This document shows, piece after piece, positions 31,792-44,020 of a DNA stretch of 64,000 bases; position 1 is the stretch's first letter; every line of letters starts with the position of its first letter. This DNA comes from Coniochaeta sp. PMI_546 (Eukaryota; Ascomycota; Sordariomycetes; Coniochaetales; Coniochaetaceae): NCBI GenBank assembly GCA_021432605.1, contig MU271149.1, positions 1,984,001-2,048,000 of the forward strand, written 5' to 3'. A program made the translations under genes and the position numbers. The notes beneath the pieces were generated by a model, which saw only the letters and a program-made list of their open reading frames with translations, searched no databases and was not told the DNA's origin.

Positions 31792-33121
31792 TGGATCGTA
31801 CTGTATATGAGGTGAATATTCAAAGTATTTTAGTAAACCAGGGGTGTGCGCGGATATCGACTGACGTAGAAGGTAGTAATGGAATGCCGTTTGAGGGGAT
31901 TGGACGGGGTTCTTTGATATATCAAGGTGCAAGAGTCACACGGTTTGGGGCAACTGCCCGACTAGACCGACAAGAGCAAATCAAACATGCTCTACCTTAT
32001 GCTTCGCTCAGATTTTGGGGTAATTCATTGAAGCCAGACTTGTAGCATAAGGACGCATGCTTTCTCGCATTGCAGGTCAGCTGGTACTTTACCACTGCTT
32101 ATAGTATCGTCCGCAAAAAGCCACACTTCTCCACGTGTGCGAGCGGGCGAGAAAGGAATCACACTGCATCGACGACTCGCTGGCCGACGACACCAGGACC
32201 TCTTCCCTAGGAGCGAAACACAAAATCTGAATCTCCGAAATTGCCCAGAGGGCCTGGAAACACCATGCCAGATGGACGACGCGGTGGTCTGCAGGAGGCT
32301 AGCACAGCCTCGGCACCGGTCCGCCCTCCTCAAGGTGCAATATCGCTCATCTGACGCAGCACGCTCGTGAAGCATCTGCGGGTCTGTCTGAACCTTGGTA
32401 CCGCGATCTACGATCTATCCGGTTGCTGGATCTGTCAACTGCCCCAGCTTGGTGTTGGGCGCCAGCTGAGCACATCGCCCTATGGAACTGGTAATCGTGG
32501 CCGAAAAGGGCCTCCCAGAGGCAGACAGCGGTTGAGGCCACCTAGAGAAGATAGAGTGGGCTTAGAGCGGTAGAGACGACTTCGGAAGAACAATTCTCTC
32601 AGCAGCGATGATTCGCCTGGCAAGGCGACCAGACGAGTATTTTTTTCCTTGTTGAGTTCGAGTGACTGACCTAGAGCTAATGTTTTCTTCTGGAAGATTA
32701 CCGCAGCATTGCACGTGATGCGCTCCGAGTTGCCGAGGCATCTCCAGGAGCGGCGCCCACTGTGTCAGAAGCTGTTTTCAAGGTGAGGTCGCAACACGCG
32801 AAAAACTTGGGATCTTTTCTCGAGTTGATGTTGGAGTCACGTCTTTGCGAAGCATGGGAGTTATATAGACCGTTCTTGCACTATTTTTTCTCGTTGGCCC
32901 ATTGTCCCCGCCGTACTATCTTTGGCGCATCGCGAATCGTTTTTTATTTACGGCGCAGATTACCCCTTGATCCAATCTTTGATCTTGGCGTCCTCTGCCT
33001 TAGTCCTAGAATTAGTCAGTGCCTCTGTAGACTCTAGACATCAGATGTAGGTATGATTGCTGGGTTCTGGAGGAGCAGCTGGGTATGCTAACTACGCACC
33101 AGGGCTACCTTCCCAGCCGGT
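31792..33121. other. Intergenic, divergent promoter region
   Basis: 1.3 kb between the minus-strand unknown gene and the plus-strand hydrolase. Several ORFs of 60-116 codons overlap on both strands without family marks or splice support; nothing is called. Confidence 0.4.
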
Positions 33122-34261
33122 ATGCCCACCGTGGCAGAAACGGTGAACCACCCGTCCTTCCCAACAGCCATATGGAACCTCTCACCGACCCGTAATGGCA
33201 CGCTTCCCGTAGCTGAAGGACGCGGGGGACCTCTCAACATCAGCTGGGAGGTGCACGGCTCCGGTCCGATAAAGTTACTCGTGAGTTATGTCTGCATCAT
33301 TTTCTGAATCCCAACTAGAAGTGACTGACCATGCAACCAGCTCATAATGGGGCTGGGCTCCCTCAAAACCGCATGGCAACGTCAGACACTCTACTTCGGC
33401 CACGAGCATGGGGACAAATATTCTGTCCTGCTGGTAGACAACCGGGGCATGGGCGACAGTGACAAGCCACTGATGCGCTACAGCACCTCCGCGATGGCAC
33501 GTGACGTCCTCGAGGTTCTCGAACACCTGGGCTGGGTGTCCTCCCCTCGCAAGCGCCATCTCCACCTAGCAGGCATCTCGTTAGGCGGTATGATAGCTCA
33601 AGAGCTGGCCTGCCTCATCCCGGACGCTCTGAGCAGCCTGACGCTCATATGTACGGCCGCGGCGATCGAGAACACGACCGGATTCTTCGAGAATATGATT
33701 GCTAGGGCGAACATGCTCATCCCGCGGTCCGTCGAGACCACCATTCCCCGCACGGCTACGCAGCTGTTCCCCAAGACCTGGCTGGTCGGTCCAGACGACT
33801 CTTTGCTACCGGATTTGAGCAAAGGGACGCCGGGCGTCGGACCCCCACGGCCGGTGCCGGGTTACCCGCAAATTGAAGAGTATAGACGCTTTGACAATCG
33901 GTACCAGCGTTTCGTAGCCGAGGAGATGCACAAGCGGACAGACCCGAAGCGATTTCAGAGGAAGGGCTTTATCATGCAGCTCATCGCTGCCGGATGGCAT
34001 CGGAAGACACCACAGCAGTTGAAGGAGCTGGGCGACAAGGTCGGACGGGAACGTATCTTTGTCATGCACGGGACTGACGACGGCATGATCACTGTGCCGC
34101 ATGGTCGAAAGCTTATTGCCTATTTACAGCCTGCGAGAGGTGAGATCATTGAGGGTATGGGCCATGTACCGCTAGTAGAACGTCGGGAATGGTTCAATAA
34201 AGTGTTTGAGGAACAGATCACTATGGGCGAGGAGTTAGACGGACGGGTTCAAGGGGTGTGA
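33122..34261 (+). CDS. Alpha/beta hydrolase
   Basis: A 359-residue soluble alpha/beta hydrolase. Exons are 33122..33280 and 33341..34261; the 60-bp intron is phase 0 with GTGAGT and ACCAG. The intron falls just before the strand and turn that form the oxyanion hole (IKLL|LIMGLGSLKTAW). The nucleophile elbow is LAGISLGGMIAQELA (Ser about residue 134). VLLVDNRGMGDSDKP precedes it. The acid lies in MHGTDDGMITVPHG and the histidine in EGMGHVPLVERREW. The fold resembles epoxide hydrolase or lactonase-like enzymes, but no residue set fixes the substrate. No signal peptide is seen. It is likely cytosolic. Confidence 0.88.
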
Positions 34262-34592
34262 GACACGTTGCTATGAAATTAGCTAGACGAGTTGATGTAT
34301 CATTGTTAGAGAGCGAGGAGTTCGAAGACGGAAGCACGGCAAAGCGTACTATCTGGGATAGAATTTTGTATTGAGCGGTTGGTAGAATACGACGTAGGGA
34401 TAGGGCCTATATATAGCCATCCGTTCATACCCCGGAATAAAGCTGTTTCCCAAAGGACTTCAATACACCAGGCATATGCCAGATTCAACAGCAATGAGAG
34501 CATGCTATGGGTCTGTTGCCCAGAATCTGAAAAGGCGATCACAGCCCGTGCTTCGTTTGCCCCCCATCCGTTTGGTTGGCCAGAAAGAATAC
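34262..34592. other. Intergenic between convergent genes
   Basis: 330 bp between the hydrolase stop and the NMT stop. No gene; only 3' untranslated sequence is expected. Confidence 0.4.
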
Positions 34593-36417
34593 CTAGAGCA
34601 TCACAAAACCAACTTTGCTCAGGTGATCCTCGTCTAGCTGGTTTTTCTTATTGACCCCGCCAGCGATCGGGTTGGCGCGATAGTTGAAAATGTAAAAGTG
34701 AAGCTGACCATCTCCAGGTCCGAACTTCTGCTCCTCAAGAAACAACCCGTTGTGGAGAAGCGACAAGGCGTTAAATACATCGAACTTATGTTTCTTTGCA
34801 AGGATCAGTGCGTCGTGCATCAGAGCATTGAGTCTCGCCTTCTCGGCGGATTTGTCATATGGCGTCGTAAGACCGGATTCGGTAGCGTAATAGAAACCGT
34901 ATGCCGCATGGATAACAGAGTGTTTTTGATTCTGAATAACTGACGAGTCCAGTGCGTAGAAGGAGAAGAAGTCGGTAACCTTCTTTTTATCGTCCTACAC
35001 GACACAGTAAGCCCTGGGACCCGACGACGGAGAACATGAGACTTACCTCCACGACATATGTGTAGATGACACGTTCACCTGTCGACTCCTTTTTATGTAA
35101 TAGCCAGTGCTCAACCTCCTCCCTGCTGAACTCAGGGACAAGGTCGAACTTGTCCAGGTAACGCTTGAGCAGGTTGTGGACGGCATCAAGATCCTTGGCT
35201 TCCATCTCTCGAAGGCCCTTCGTAGTGGTCTGGTCTGGAAGAGCGTATTTTCGAACCTGGAAAGCAGGCTTGCTGTTAGGCGGGCACGGACTGAAGCCGA
35301 TCTCATATAGTTTCTGCCAGTTGATAGCCCGGTGGTAGTATCGACAAGTGCTGACTGGTTTTGGCAACACAACACCGGCGGTGTAGATAGCCTGCCAGAC
35401 CCCATCGAGATTGCACAACCGTGTGATCTCCTTGATGAGCACGGGTGCAAGCCTCTTGTTCCGCAGCTTTTTGTGCACAACCATGAAGTTGACTTCGGAC
35501 CCTTTGACAACTTTGTCGCGTATGCGAATTTGCACAGGTATGGCAGAGATGAATGCACAAAGCTTGCCGTTGCCTCGAATGCCCACATGCCACTCTTTCT
35601 TCCACCCTGGCGAAAGCAATGCCCTGTGAAGGGAGTCAAAATCAGATCGATACTGCAGTAAAACGTTGCGTCTTTCAAGCAGTACTTACCACTTCAAGAT
35701 GTCTGTTCCATACTTGAACCGGAACATGGCCTCCTCGTCCTCGACATAATGATAATTGAGCAAGTCGTACACCTCCTTCAGCTGCGATTCCTGTGTGAGA
35801 TCCATGGTGACCCATTCGAACTTATCGATCCCCAGCGGCGCTGGCGACGTTGGGATATCCTCGACCTTCATGATTTTGAGTGGACCTTCCTCAAACGGCT
35901 TGTCAGCGCTCTCGTCAAGCTTCATAACAGGCTGTGTGCTCCAGAACTTGTATGAAGCCATGTCCTTCACGTTTTTGCCGCTGCTGGCCAGGCCAGTCAT
36001 GATATCCTGCAGGTTCAACTTCTTCAGTGCTTCCATCGTCTTTGCGGGATCCTGTGCCAGGCTCGAAGAGCCGACTTGAGAGCTGCCGGATGCTGCAAGC
36101 TCCTGGGCAAGTGCAGGGTTCAGCTGCATAAGCTCCGATATTTGCTGCTGTGTGAGCCCACCGATGGCCTTCTTGCCATCGCCTTGGGAGTCCCCTGACT
36201 TTCCGGTCAGAGCCTCCTTGAGCTTCTTCCGCTTCGACTTCTTCTTCTTCTTCTTTGCCGCTTCGCTGCCAGCTTGTGATCCTTCGGCGTGTACGGCGTC
36301 GTCTTGGTCGGACTCGGCGTCAGACTCGACGGTCGTTTGCTGGCCGTTGGCCATCTGGGTCAAGGTCTCGGCGGCCTCTTCGGCGGCCGGATCGACCTGC
36401 TTCGACTCTTCAGGCAT
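34593..36417 (-). CDS. NMT1: Glycylpeptide N-tetradecanoyltransferase (N-myristoyltransferase)
   Basis: This essential enzyme adds myristate from myristoyl-CoA to N-terminal glycines of proteins such as Arf GTPases and G-alpha subunits. Exons are 36417..35690, 35623..35047 and 34994..34593; the total is 569 codons, 568 residues. The N-terminus is acidic, then a lysine cluster ([11 protein letters not shown], about 55-65) typical of NMT ribosome-binding regions. The GNAT-fold catalytic core shows [77 protein letters not shown] and [18 protein letters not shown]. The chain ends GFVML, whose C-terminal carboxylate is the catalytic base in this family. The start is the ATG giving [10 protein letters not shown]; the frame is open further upstream, but through an atypical hydrophobic stretch. 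Confidence 0.97.
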
Positions 36418-37013
36418 GGTGATTAGTCTACAGCAAGGAGATATTACGTGGTGGCTTGGTAGAACAGCTCTAGCGTGGGCTGATAGATATGCGACTGGGG
36501 GGAAAGGGAAGAAGAAAAAAGTCAAGATATATTCTTGAGGAAGAATATTTGAAGTAGTGAAGCTACCGGGTTACGTCGCTTTGTTTGGAGCTTTGGCCGA
36601 CGACGGGACGACTTGCAGCTTTGGAGGGGCTAAAGTGCGCTAAGCCCTCAACAGGTAAAGTGCGGGGCGGTTCTTGAGACCCAGCCAGTGCTTCACCTTG
36701 ACTTCACCTTGCTGTGCCGTGAGCTCACCTTATGCTCGTTGCCTGGGGGGCAATGTGAATTGACTGCTTCGCCCCCTCCCGTTTACAGGTCTTATCGTTT
36801 CCTGACTGAACTCTTTTCACATTTCCGGTTCTGTCAATCACACATTGTTTTTCATTTTTGAAAAGGTTGACAAACAATCGTATCCTGGTAAACAGATCTC
36901 AATCTCACATAGTCGCTATTGCTCCATCCATCGGCATCGACTTCCTTGTCGTCATATTATACTGGAGATCCAGGCGTGCTTCTTTGACCGGCCGACGTCT
37001 GTTCTTGACCACG
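36418..37013. other. Divergent promoter region NMT1 / unknown membrane gene
   Basis: About 600 bp upstream of both genes. Pyrimidine-rich leaders are present. The plus-strand frame is open back to a TTG at 36858, without an ATG before 37014. Nothing else is supported. Confidence 0.4.
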
Positions 37014-38180
37014 ATGAGCAAGCTGGCCTCATCTTTCGGTCTGGCGAGCCCGGGCCCAGATGGAGATTCGTTCTCCTTGCATTCGCAGCGGGGTGACACA
37101 TTCCTCGATGTTGATGCTCCCGAGATCCATGAAAATGACCTCCCACCTCTTTACGAAGACTCCGAGGTCGAGGCTGCGCTTCTTCAACGTGCCCCCATAC
37201 AAGAGTCGTTTTTGGTTATTGATCCTGTTCAGAAGGATGGCAATACTGGCATCACTTACTTCATGAATCGCCAACTCGACTCCGAGCCGGAGACCCTCGA
37301 GACCCAGGTCAAGTGGTGGGCCAAGTTGCCGCCTCGGCCCTTTGTGCGCATATTTGGTACTCATCAGGAGACCGTCGACAATATGGGGAAGAAAGAGCGG
37401 AAGAGGATTACCGATTTTGACATTTCCATCGAACTGACGCCTTACCTATACACTGACGCCGCCAACCGCACAGCCTGGACTGAGCTCCGCACAGTTGAGA
37501 ATGAGGAGAAGGTTCGGCGCGGAACCGTCCTGCGAAGGCGAGCCCCTGGTGCAAAGCAACATATCGAGCTTGGCGACACAAAGCCGACGTTGGCTGAGTG
37601 GTGTCACCGCTACTGCGCCAGTCATGCTGGTCTCAAGTCTTTCGTCTTCAAGAGGAAGGTCATTGGACTTGACAATCAACGCATCAAAGAGAAACTCGAA
37701 GGCCTAGTTCTCTCTACCAGCTACCGTGGGCATATCGATATTAGCTTTCCGGTCAAGCACGACACCTGCGTTGTGTACAACGACTGCAAGACCAATGCCT
37801 GGCGCCTGACATCTTGGATCGTCTGGTTATCGATCATTACGCTGATGTTCATCTTCACATGGCCATATCTCTTCTTCAGGACTAAGCGGTTCGAAGTTGT
37901 TATTGCCGAGTGGGCGTTCTCGAAGCCTAGTACGACAGGTGGTCGCCAGTTTGTCAGCATCAGCGAGGATCAGTGGTACAACATGTGGGGAAGAGCCATC
38001 AACAAGGCCGTCATGGAGAAGCGACAGGGTACTCTTGACCAGCAGGATCTTCTCACATCTGACGTGCCAGATCCGGTGTTCGACAACCCGACAATGGATG
38101 GAGTCGCTGGCATCCTTCGGGCGGGAGTACGCGCTATGAACGAGGTGAACAGGCAGCTTGGATGGGGCGGTGATTCTTAG
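37014..38180 (+). CDS. Conserved-looking fungal membrane protein, unknown function
   Basis: I do not know the function. The intronless frame gives 388 residues from the first ATG (MSKLASSFGLASPGP). The N-terminus is acidic (HENDLPPLYEDSEVEAAL). A mixed region follows with RPFVRIFGTHQETVDNM and FDISIELTPYLYTD. A central part has TLAEWCHRYCASHAGLKSFV and STSYRGHIDISFPVKHDTCV. One strong transmembrane helix lies at about residues 267-289 (LTSWIVWLSIITLMFIFTWP). A C-terminal cytosolic tail follows (ISEDQWYNMWGRAINKAVME). Cysteines near the middle could bind or pair. The plan, a folded domain before one membrane helix, suggests a tail-region anchor in an endomembrane. Conserved-looking aromatic motifs make a chance ORF very unlikely. 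Confidence 0.8.
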   Translation: MSKLASSFGLASPGPDGDSFSLHSQRGDTFLDVDAPEIHENDLPPLYEDSEVEAALLQRAPIQESFLVIDPVQKDGNTGITYFMNRQLDSEPETLETQVKWWAKLPPRPFVRIFGTHQETVDNMGKKERKRITDFDISIELTPYLYTDAANRTAWTELRTVENEEKVRRGTVLRRRAPGAKQHIELGDTKPTLAEWCHRYCASHAGLKSFVFKRKVIGLDNQRIKEKLEGLVLSTSYRGHIDISFPVKHDTCVVYNDCKTNAWRLTSWIVWLSIITLMFIFTWPYLFFRTKRFEVVIAEWAFSKPSTTGGRQFVSISEDQWYNMWGRAINKAVMEKRQGTLDQQDLLTSDVPDPVFDNPTMDGVAGILRAGVRAMNEVNRQLGWGGDS

Positions 38181-38761
38181 CACGGTGATTTTGCATCCAA
38201 TCCACCTGCACGCTTCAGCATCAAGTATTGCAAAGTTTCCGGCTCTCTCAACAAGCCGTTGGTCATGCCTGTTTCAACGTTCGTTTTATGCCTCTTTCAA
38301 GTGAGGGCACTCTGCCTGATCGGACCTGTTATGTTCGTTCCTGCGTCTCTCTGCACTTGCTCCGCACCAAGGAGATACTTGGGCTTGGGCAATTGGCTGC
38401 GAGGAACTGGCTGGCCGAACGAAAGCGATTTGCCGTTTTCAGGAGTATTCTTTGCGCCGTTCAAGAACTCATGTCGGCACCTGGTCTATATGTGTGGCAT
38501 TGCACTAGTCTTGCATTAATCCGACTTGGCTCTGGACGTGTCTAGATATCTTTGTCCTGAACGTTTCCTTTGTGGTGCAGCTTACCTACCTTTAGTCACA
38601 GAAGAAGATAATTGGATATAATGATACATTATGGGTCAACCCTCAACCGGGCTGTGTTCGGAGGTTTTCTAAATCAGACCAATTGAAGCACCCCGGGCTA
38701 ATGCTGCGTACTTGTTGCTGGTGGTTCAGAGTCATGCCGTCACCATAGGAGAGCTTAACAA
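38181..38761. other. Intergenic between convergent genes
   Basis: 580 bp of probable 3' untranslated and spacer sequence. A 105-codon plus-strand ORF here has no family marks and is not called. Confidence 0.4.
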
Positions 38762-40282
38762 TCAAGGCTCCGCCATTCCTCTTGGGTCAAACGACCTCAT
38801 AACGGCCAGGCTGACGGGTGCGTACGTCATGATATCATTGTGTCCTGATCAATCGTTAGCTTTCCCCCGCCGGCAGCATGAACACCGAAAAAGCTTCACG
38901 ACTTACCCCCTGTAGGGAATAGTTCCTGCCTGATCTCAACATCACCATCCTTCCACGTCGTCACGAACGCATCTTTCCCCTTTCTCACGGTCCTCTGTTC
39001 TTTCTGCTCGGCCAGAATCTCAGGGTCCATACCATCGCTATCCTTGATTGTCCCGTTCACAGCTGCCGCAAACAACTTATCATCTTCGAGATATGGTATG
39101 TCCCAGTCATTTCTTGCGTGCACAAGGTGTAACCTTAGTCTCCCGCTCCTGGCCTTGACGGTGTGCACGAGGTCGCGAAGCCGCTGTTTGCTCTCCCATT
39201 TGTCAACCACAAAGCTCAACACCATCTGGAGCAAGGCCGGTATAGCCTTCAGCGGCCTCAGCACGGGGACCCAGCCAGCAATGGCATAGCCCGAGAGCAT
39301 GGTCGGCAAGGAACTGAACCCTGCTACCATCACGACGCCGGCAAAGTCAACACCTTGGAGAGCATAGCGCTCGGCTACAGCGGCGGTAACGGCTGTGCCG
39401 AGACTCTGGCCGAGAAGTACAATGCGATCAGGTGGTAGGCCAACAGTGTGGAGGGCCCAGTCAACGGCAGCAGAGGCGTCAAGAAGCAGGCCCTCCTCTG
39501 TTGGGGAACCGGTGCTGTGGCCGAATCCTCGATAGTCGATGGCCAGGATGTGGTTGGTGGAGGTTTCTGTAAGCACATGGTAGGAGGCAGGACGGAAGCC
39601 CTGAGCTACGTGGCCGGCATTCTGGATTGATGTCAGTTCGGAGGAAAGAGAAAGGCTTTCAATCTCGGCATGAGATGATGCTTCTTACTCCGTGAACTGG
39701 AATGTTGATCAGTATGGCTGGCCTCCGAAGGTCAAGAGGTTACGAAACTTACAATAGAGAACGAGGCGGGAGCCAGGGTCATCTCTCAGGAGCTTGAAGT
39801 TGAGAGACTCCTCGATGTTGTCGTGGAATCCTGAGGGCTGAGCTGAGAGCTCGTTTTCGTATCTTGAGTAGAGGGGCAGCGGGAGGATGTGCCAGGCATA
39901 AAGTGTCTCATGATCAGATGTGGTTAGGGAAAAGGGGGTGACTTGGTTCTCTAAGAGGTTTGAGAAGGCAACATCAGCTTGAGCGCCCTAGTTGTCACGT
40001 GTATGCATTGAACTACTCGAGATACTGGGCGCACTGACTAGCGAAACCCCATGACTGTGGCTCATTGACATCATTCCACCAGAGTGTTTGGATTCTGTGC
40101 GCGTAGATAAAACTGACGAGGCAACGTCAGCTTGGGTACGTTTATCTGCAAGGCGAGTGGCAGTAGAACGTTGTAGAGTCTTACTTCCGCTGGAAGAAGG
40201 GATTGGCGGCAAGGCCAAGGAAGAGGACATAGATTACGAGAGGTATCGCAACAGGGAGGCAGGCAATCCAGTAAGGAGGCAT
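38762..40282 (-). CDS. ABHD12-like serine hydrolase with an 8-nt microexon
   Basis: A 400-residue lipase-like hydrolase of the ABHD12/ABHD13/Bem46 group, whose animal members hydrolyse lysophosphatidylserine or monoacylglycerol. Six exons: 40282..40185, 40112..40039, 39977..39753, 39696..39689 (8 nt), 39621..38907 and 38844..38762; the total is 401 codons. One N-terminal membrane anchor comes from exon 1 (LPVAIPLVIYVLFLGLAA). Exon 3 has AWHILPLPLYSRYENE. The oxyanion turn FHGNAGHVAQG is built from three exons, with Phe-His-Gly supplied by the microexon. The nucleophile elbow is VLLGQSLGTAVTAA. The acid lies in HARNDWDIPYLED. The catalytic histidine, GGHNDIMTYAP, comes only from the last exon. 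The enzyme would face the ER lumen or cytosol side of a membrane. The exon 2/3 junction uses acceptor CTCAAG and is the least certain. Confidence 0.88.
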
Positions 40283-41504
40283 GTTATGGAAATCTCATCG
40301 ACGTATCTCGTGCTGAAAATGAAGTTCTAGACTATGTAGTCCAGCAGGATAAACCACAATCTTTGGGGCGTGGCGGAGATGGCGTCACGTCTCGCTCCAC
40401 CCACTTTTCTGCACGGTTATGATGCCTGGCGTCTTGGACTGGATTTATCGCCCGACAAGAACGCTCACCTGGAGTTGGCACACCTACTGCAGACTCGAGG
40501 ATGCACGCAAGTCTGCTCGAACCTCTGCCGTCCCCAGCGACTGATGTTGGCGTCTAGGACCAGCGAAAAACAGTTGGAAAATTTAAGAAACTTGGCATGA
40601 AAGTCTCCATACTTCTGCCCTTCTCGCACACGATAGGAAGCCTGTCGGACATTGAAGTTAACTTAGGCGCCCTGAAGATGGCGCTTTTGGCGCTAGAAGG
40701 TACCAACCGCAAAGTGGGGTTCTTCGTCAGCCGCATCGAATATTCAAAGCTACCGGGCATTGACTGCAGCGCAGAGCAGATAATAGGTAGACACTAGGTG
40801 ATGGGTGAAACTGCTCCATGGAATGTTCTCACTGTGTGATTACCTCAGCCCAGCTAGAGAGGACTGTTTACAAGTTACCCTCTCTTCCTGTTGTCTGTCT
40901 TTCGCTTGGTTACATGGCAGCCAGCCATCAGGACACGATAGCCATGGGAGAAGAAATACATCAAGTAAGTATTCCGTCTACAACGTGTACCTTAGGCCTA
41001 AGGTAGTACGTAGTACATCGACACAACACAATAAGCTCGACATAGCGCCTCTTTTGGCACCCGAATCCCCGCTCTAACCGATGTGATTGATCCAATCATG
41101 ACTGCCCAGCATGGCCACATTTTAGGTTTAGCGCGTCGCGGACAGCAAGTACGAAGGAACCTATAATCTCTTCTACGGTAACCGCGCCGCACTTTCCCTC
41201 TCTCTCACAATCACATTCGCTTGACCAAAGGTCGACACGTCTGCCTCTTCTTCTCCCTGTTACGGACTTTCCGACCGCACATTCCATTGCACTTCGCCGT
41301 GAACCCTGATCTGTACTCGCTCTGGTCGCCTGCAGCGTAGGCTGCTGGTCCTGGTGGCACGCCCATCAGCACTTCGGACTTTGGGGACGGCACATCTGTC
41401 TTCGTATCTAGCCAGGCCCGCGTTGAGGTCTCGAATCCGCCTACCGATGACTTTATGACACCACCTGTCTACCTTCCCGAACAGCGGCTCGCATAGTCGA
41501 TCCA
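40283..41504. other. Divergent promoter region ABHD12-like / SWC3
   Basis: 1.2 kb upstream of both genes. Small ORFs of 60-90 codons overlap on both strands and none is supported. CT-rich leader sequence precedes the SWC3 start. Confidence 0.4.
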
Positions 41505-44020
41505 ATGGAGAAGAAGAGAAAGCTCCCGGCACGAGCGGCTGCACGGGTAGAGCAGATGGCCAAGAGGAGGACTTTGACTCCAGAGCGTCATTCCGAGACT
41601 CCGCCGCCGCCTCCGCCTGAGCCAGAGCCTGCTCCTGTTCAAGAAGAGCCTCCTGCACCCTTGCCTACGTCAATACAGGCTGCCAAACCTTTACCGACTG
41701 TCGAAGAACCTCAACCAGAGGATCTCCCCGCCAAAGAATATCAGTTGGTATCAGAAAGGTACGAATAAGGATGCACCCCAAATCTTCGCTGGTCTGTCCA
41801 CCTTCTTACATCCATGCTGACTGCGGTACTAGTGGCGTCTTGTCAGAATCGCTCGTTCGATCGCGACGGAAATGGATCAGCGAAGGCATATTTGAAAAAT
41901 ACTGGACCAAGCCGTACAAGAAGAAAGGCGTCGTCATCGAAGAGCCCAACAATCCTCCAAAAGAGAGCATGACGAGAATCGGCCAAATCACAATAACCGT
42001 GGAACCTCATGTCTTTGAGGTGACAATGTTTGGAGTGAAGGACCCCAAGCCCCCTGCACCACCACTCAACGCCAACTCTGCTCGGCCCATCATCCAATAC
42101 GGTCCGCCGAACGGAGTCATGCCACCCCCTCCTCCGCCAGCGCCTCCTGCTACCCCCTCAACTGCCGCAGCGTCCCCTACTCTGGGACTAACGCCAGCGG
42201 TGAGCGAAGTACAAAAGCCTCTTCCATCTCAACCCTCTACACCGCTGCAAGCATCGGCACAACCGCCACCTCAGATACCACAACCAATGCAGCACCAGAA
42301 GCCCCCGTCAGCACCTTCATACCCCCTCCCCACACAACGTGCAACACAGCCTAGTTCAGCTGCGGCTCTTCCTCAAGCTTTAGTTTCCCCGGCTCAGCCG
42401 CAGGCTCCGGCACCGGCCCTGCAAATGGCAAGACCAATATCTTCACCACGCGGCATGGAATCGATATTATCTCCGAGTACGGCGACGCCGCAAGCAGTTA
42501 CGCGGCCCATCATGACAGCGCCTCCAATCGGCACGCCCCCTCCTGGATTGGCGGGAGGCCATCTTCCAACGAGTGGCCCGCCACCAGCGCCTTATCCGCC
42601 AACGGGCCTTGCAAAACCACCAGGGCTGCCGCAGCTTGCGAACCCCGTCGCGAGACCTGTGGTCAATGGCGCCCCGCAAGCAACAACACCGGGAAAACCT
42701 GCACCGGGAACGGACCCGATTATCCTTACACTTGCCGAGAAGGCTGGCGAAGATATGGAATTGCGCGACCTCATGAAGAGAGTTGCTCAAGGTGAAGCTG
42801 CCAAGCCCGAACTCGAGAGGTTTCAAGCCATCATAGATGAGATTACGGCGGAGAGCAAGAGGCGCGGCACGCCAGGGCCTTCGGCAGACAGACTGCTGGT
42901 CGATGGAAAGACCGTGCGCTACTTCGCGGACGAGGTCCGAACCATTCTGGACATCGTGCTTGCTTCAAATCCGAAGCAAGAGTCTGCTACTCTCCGTCCT
43001 CCCGACGGCAGTAACCCCCTGGTGGTCAAGCTCGTGAAGAGGACCCTCGACGACATCAAGACCAGGGATTTGGTAACGAGAATAGCAGAGAACCGGCCTC
43101 AGTTCTCGGATGCAACGGACCTCAAGGCGGTATTGGATATTCTGAAGCGTGAAATCGCGCGGGACAATGAACGGCTGAAAAAGGAATCCCCCGTACCATC
43201 AAATGTTTCGATACCGGCAGCAAAAACCAACGGCACGGCGAATGGGCATGCGTCGAATATGCAAAGTACTAGTGGATTGACCTCAGCGGCGTTGCAACAA
43301 GCACCTCAACAGCTGCGGTCGAAGGGGCCACCACCTTTGCCGCCTAAGCCAGACATTTCAGCAATAGTTTTCGAGTTCTCTGGCGGCAATGGGGACCGCT
43401 ATCTCTTCCCAAAGTTTAGCATCCTGGAATACGTGCCGGTGCCGCAGGGGCAGCAAGTTATAGCCTCCTTTCTCATCGTGCGCAAGGGCAGCGCGTCGGA
43501 ATATCCGGTAGCTGATCCAACACTAGACTACTACCAGCCGGTCACGATCCGGCTGTACACACCGACAGGAAGGCACTTGGACCACCTCTCCCGAGTGGTG
43601 GCCCCAGAGGAAGAGGTCCGCCGCTACATGAACGACATTATGGACAAGATGACGCGAGCCGAGTACATTCTCCTTGCCATGAGATTACCCCGCCCCGGCA
43701 TGGTGAGGGAACAAGCGGAGGCCACTCCCGCGGAAGATGCGGATGCCCTAGATAAGGACAAGGGAAACCGATGGAATAAGCAGAGCGGATTGCGGTGGAT
43801 TAACCAAAGCGTCAGTGCTACTGCTACCCCGGCTCCGGCAGCCGCACCAGTTGTGCCGCCTACTGCCCTTTGGACGACGAGGCCGCTGAAACCCGAGATA
43901 CGCGAGCTACCCCCGAGGTCCAGGATGTATAGCAAGGAGGCACTTGATGCGATGGATACTGATGATCAATACCAGAATTTCATTGCGAGTGTGAGTCGAA
44001 CAGAGCCGGAGGAGGTATAA
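41505..44020 (+). CDS. SWC3: SWR1 chromatin-remodelling complex subunit Swc3
   Basis: A probable subunit of the SWR1 complex, which exchanges H2A for H2A.Z in nucleosomes. Exons are 41505..41758 and 41833..44020; the 74-bp intron joins AG|T as serine, and the total is 814 codons, 813 residues. The N-terminus is basic (MEKKRKLPARAAARVEQMAK). The fungal Swc3 mark spans the splice site: LPAKEYQLVSESGVLSESL, then RSRRKWISEGIFEKYWTKP. A Pro-rich low-complexity region (about residues 150-330) follows. Charged helical repeats come next: ILTLAEKAGEDMELRDLMKR and, about 110 residues later, LVVKLVKRTLDDIKTRDLVTR. Near the C-terminus is ISAIVFEFSGGNGDRYLFPK. It is longer than the yeast protein because of the disordered middle. 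The nuclear role is inferred from the conserved segment. Confidence 0.75.
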
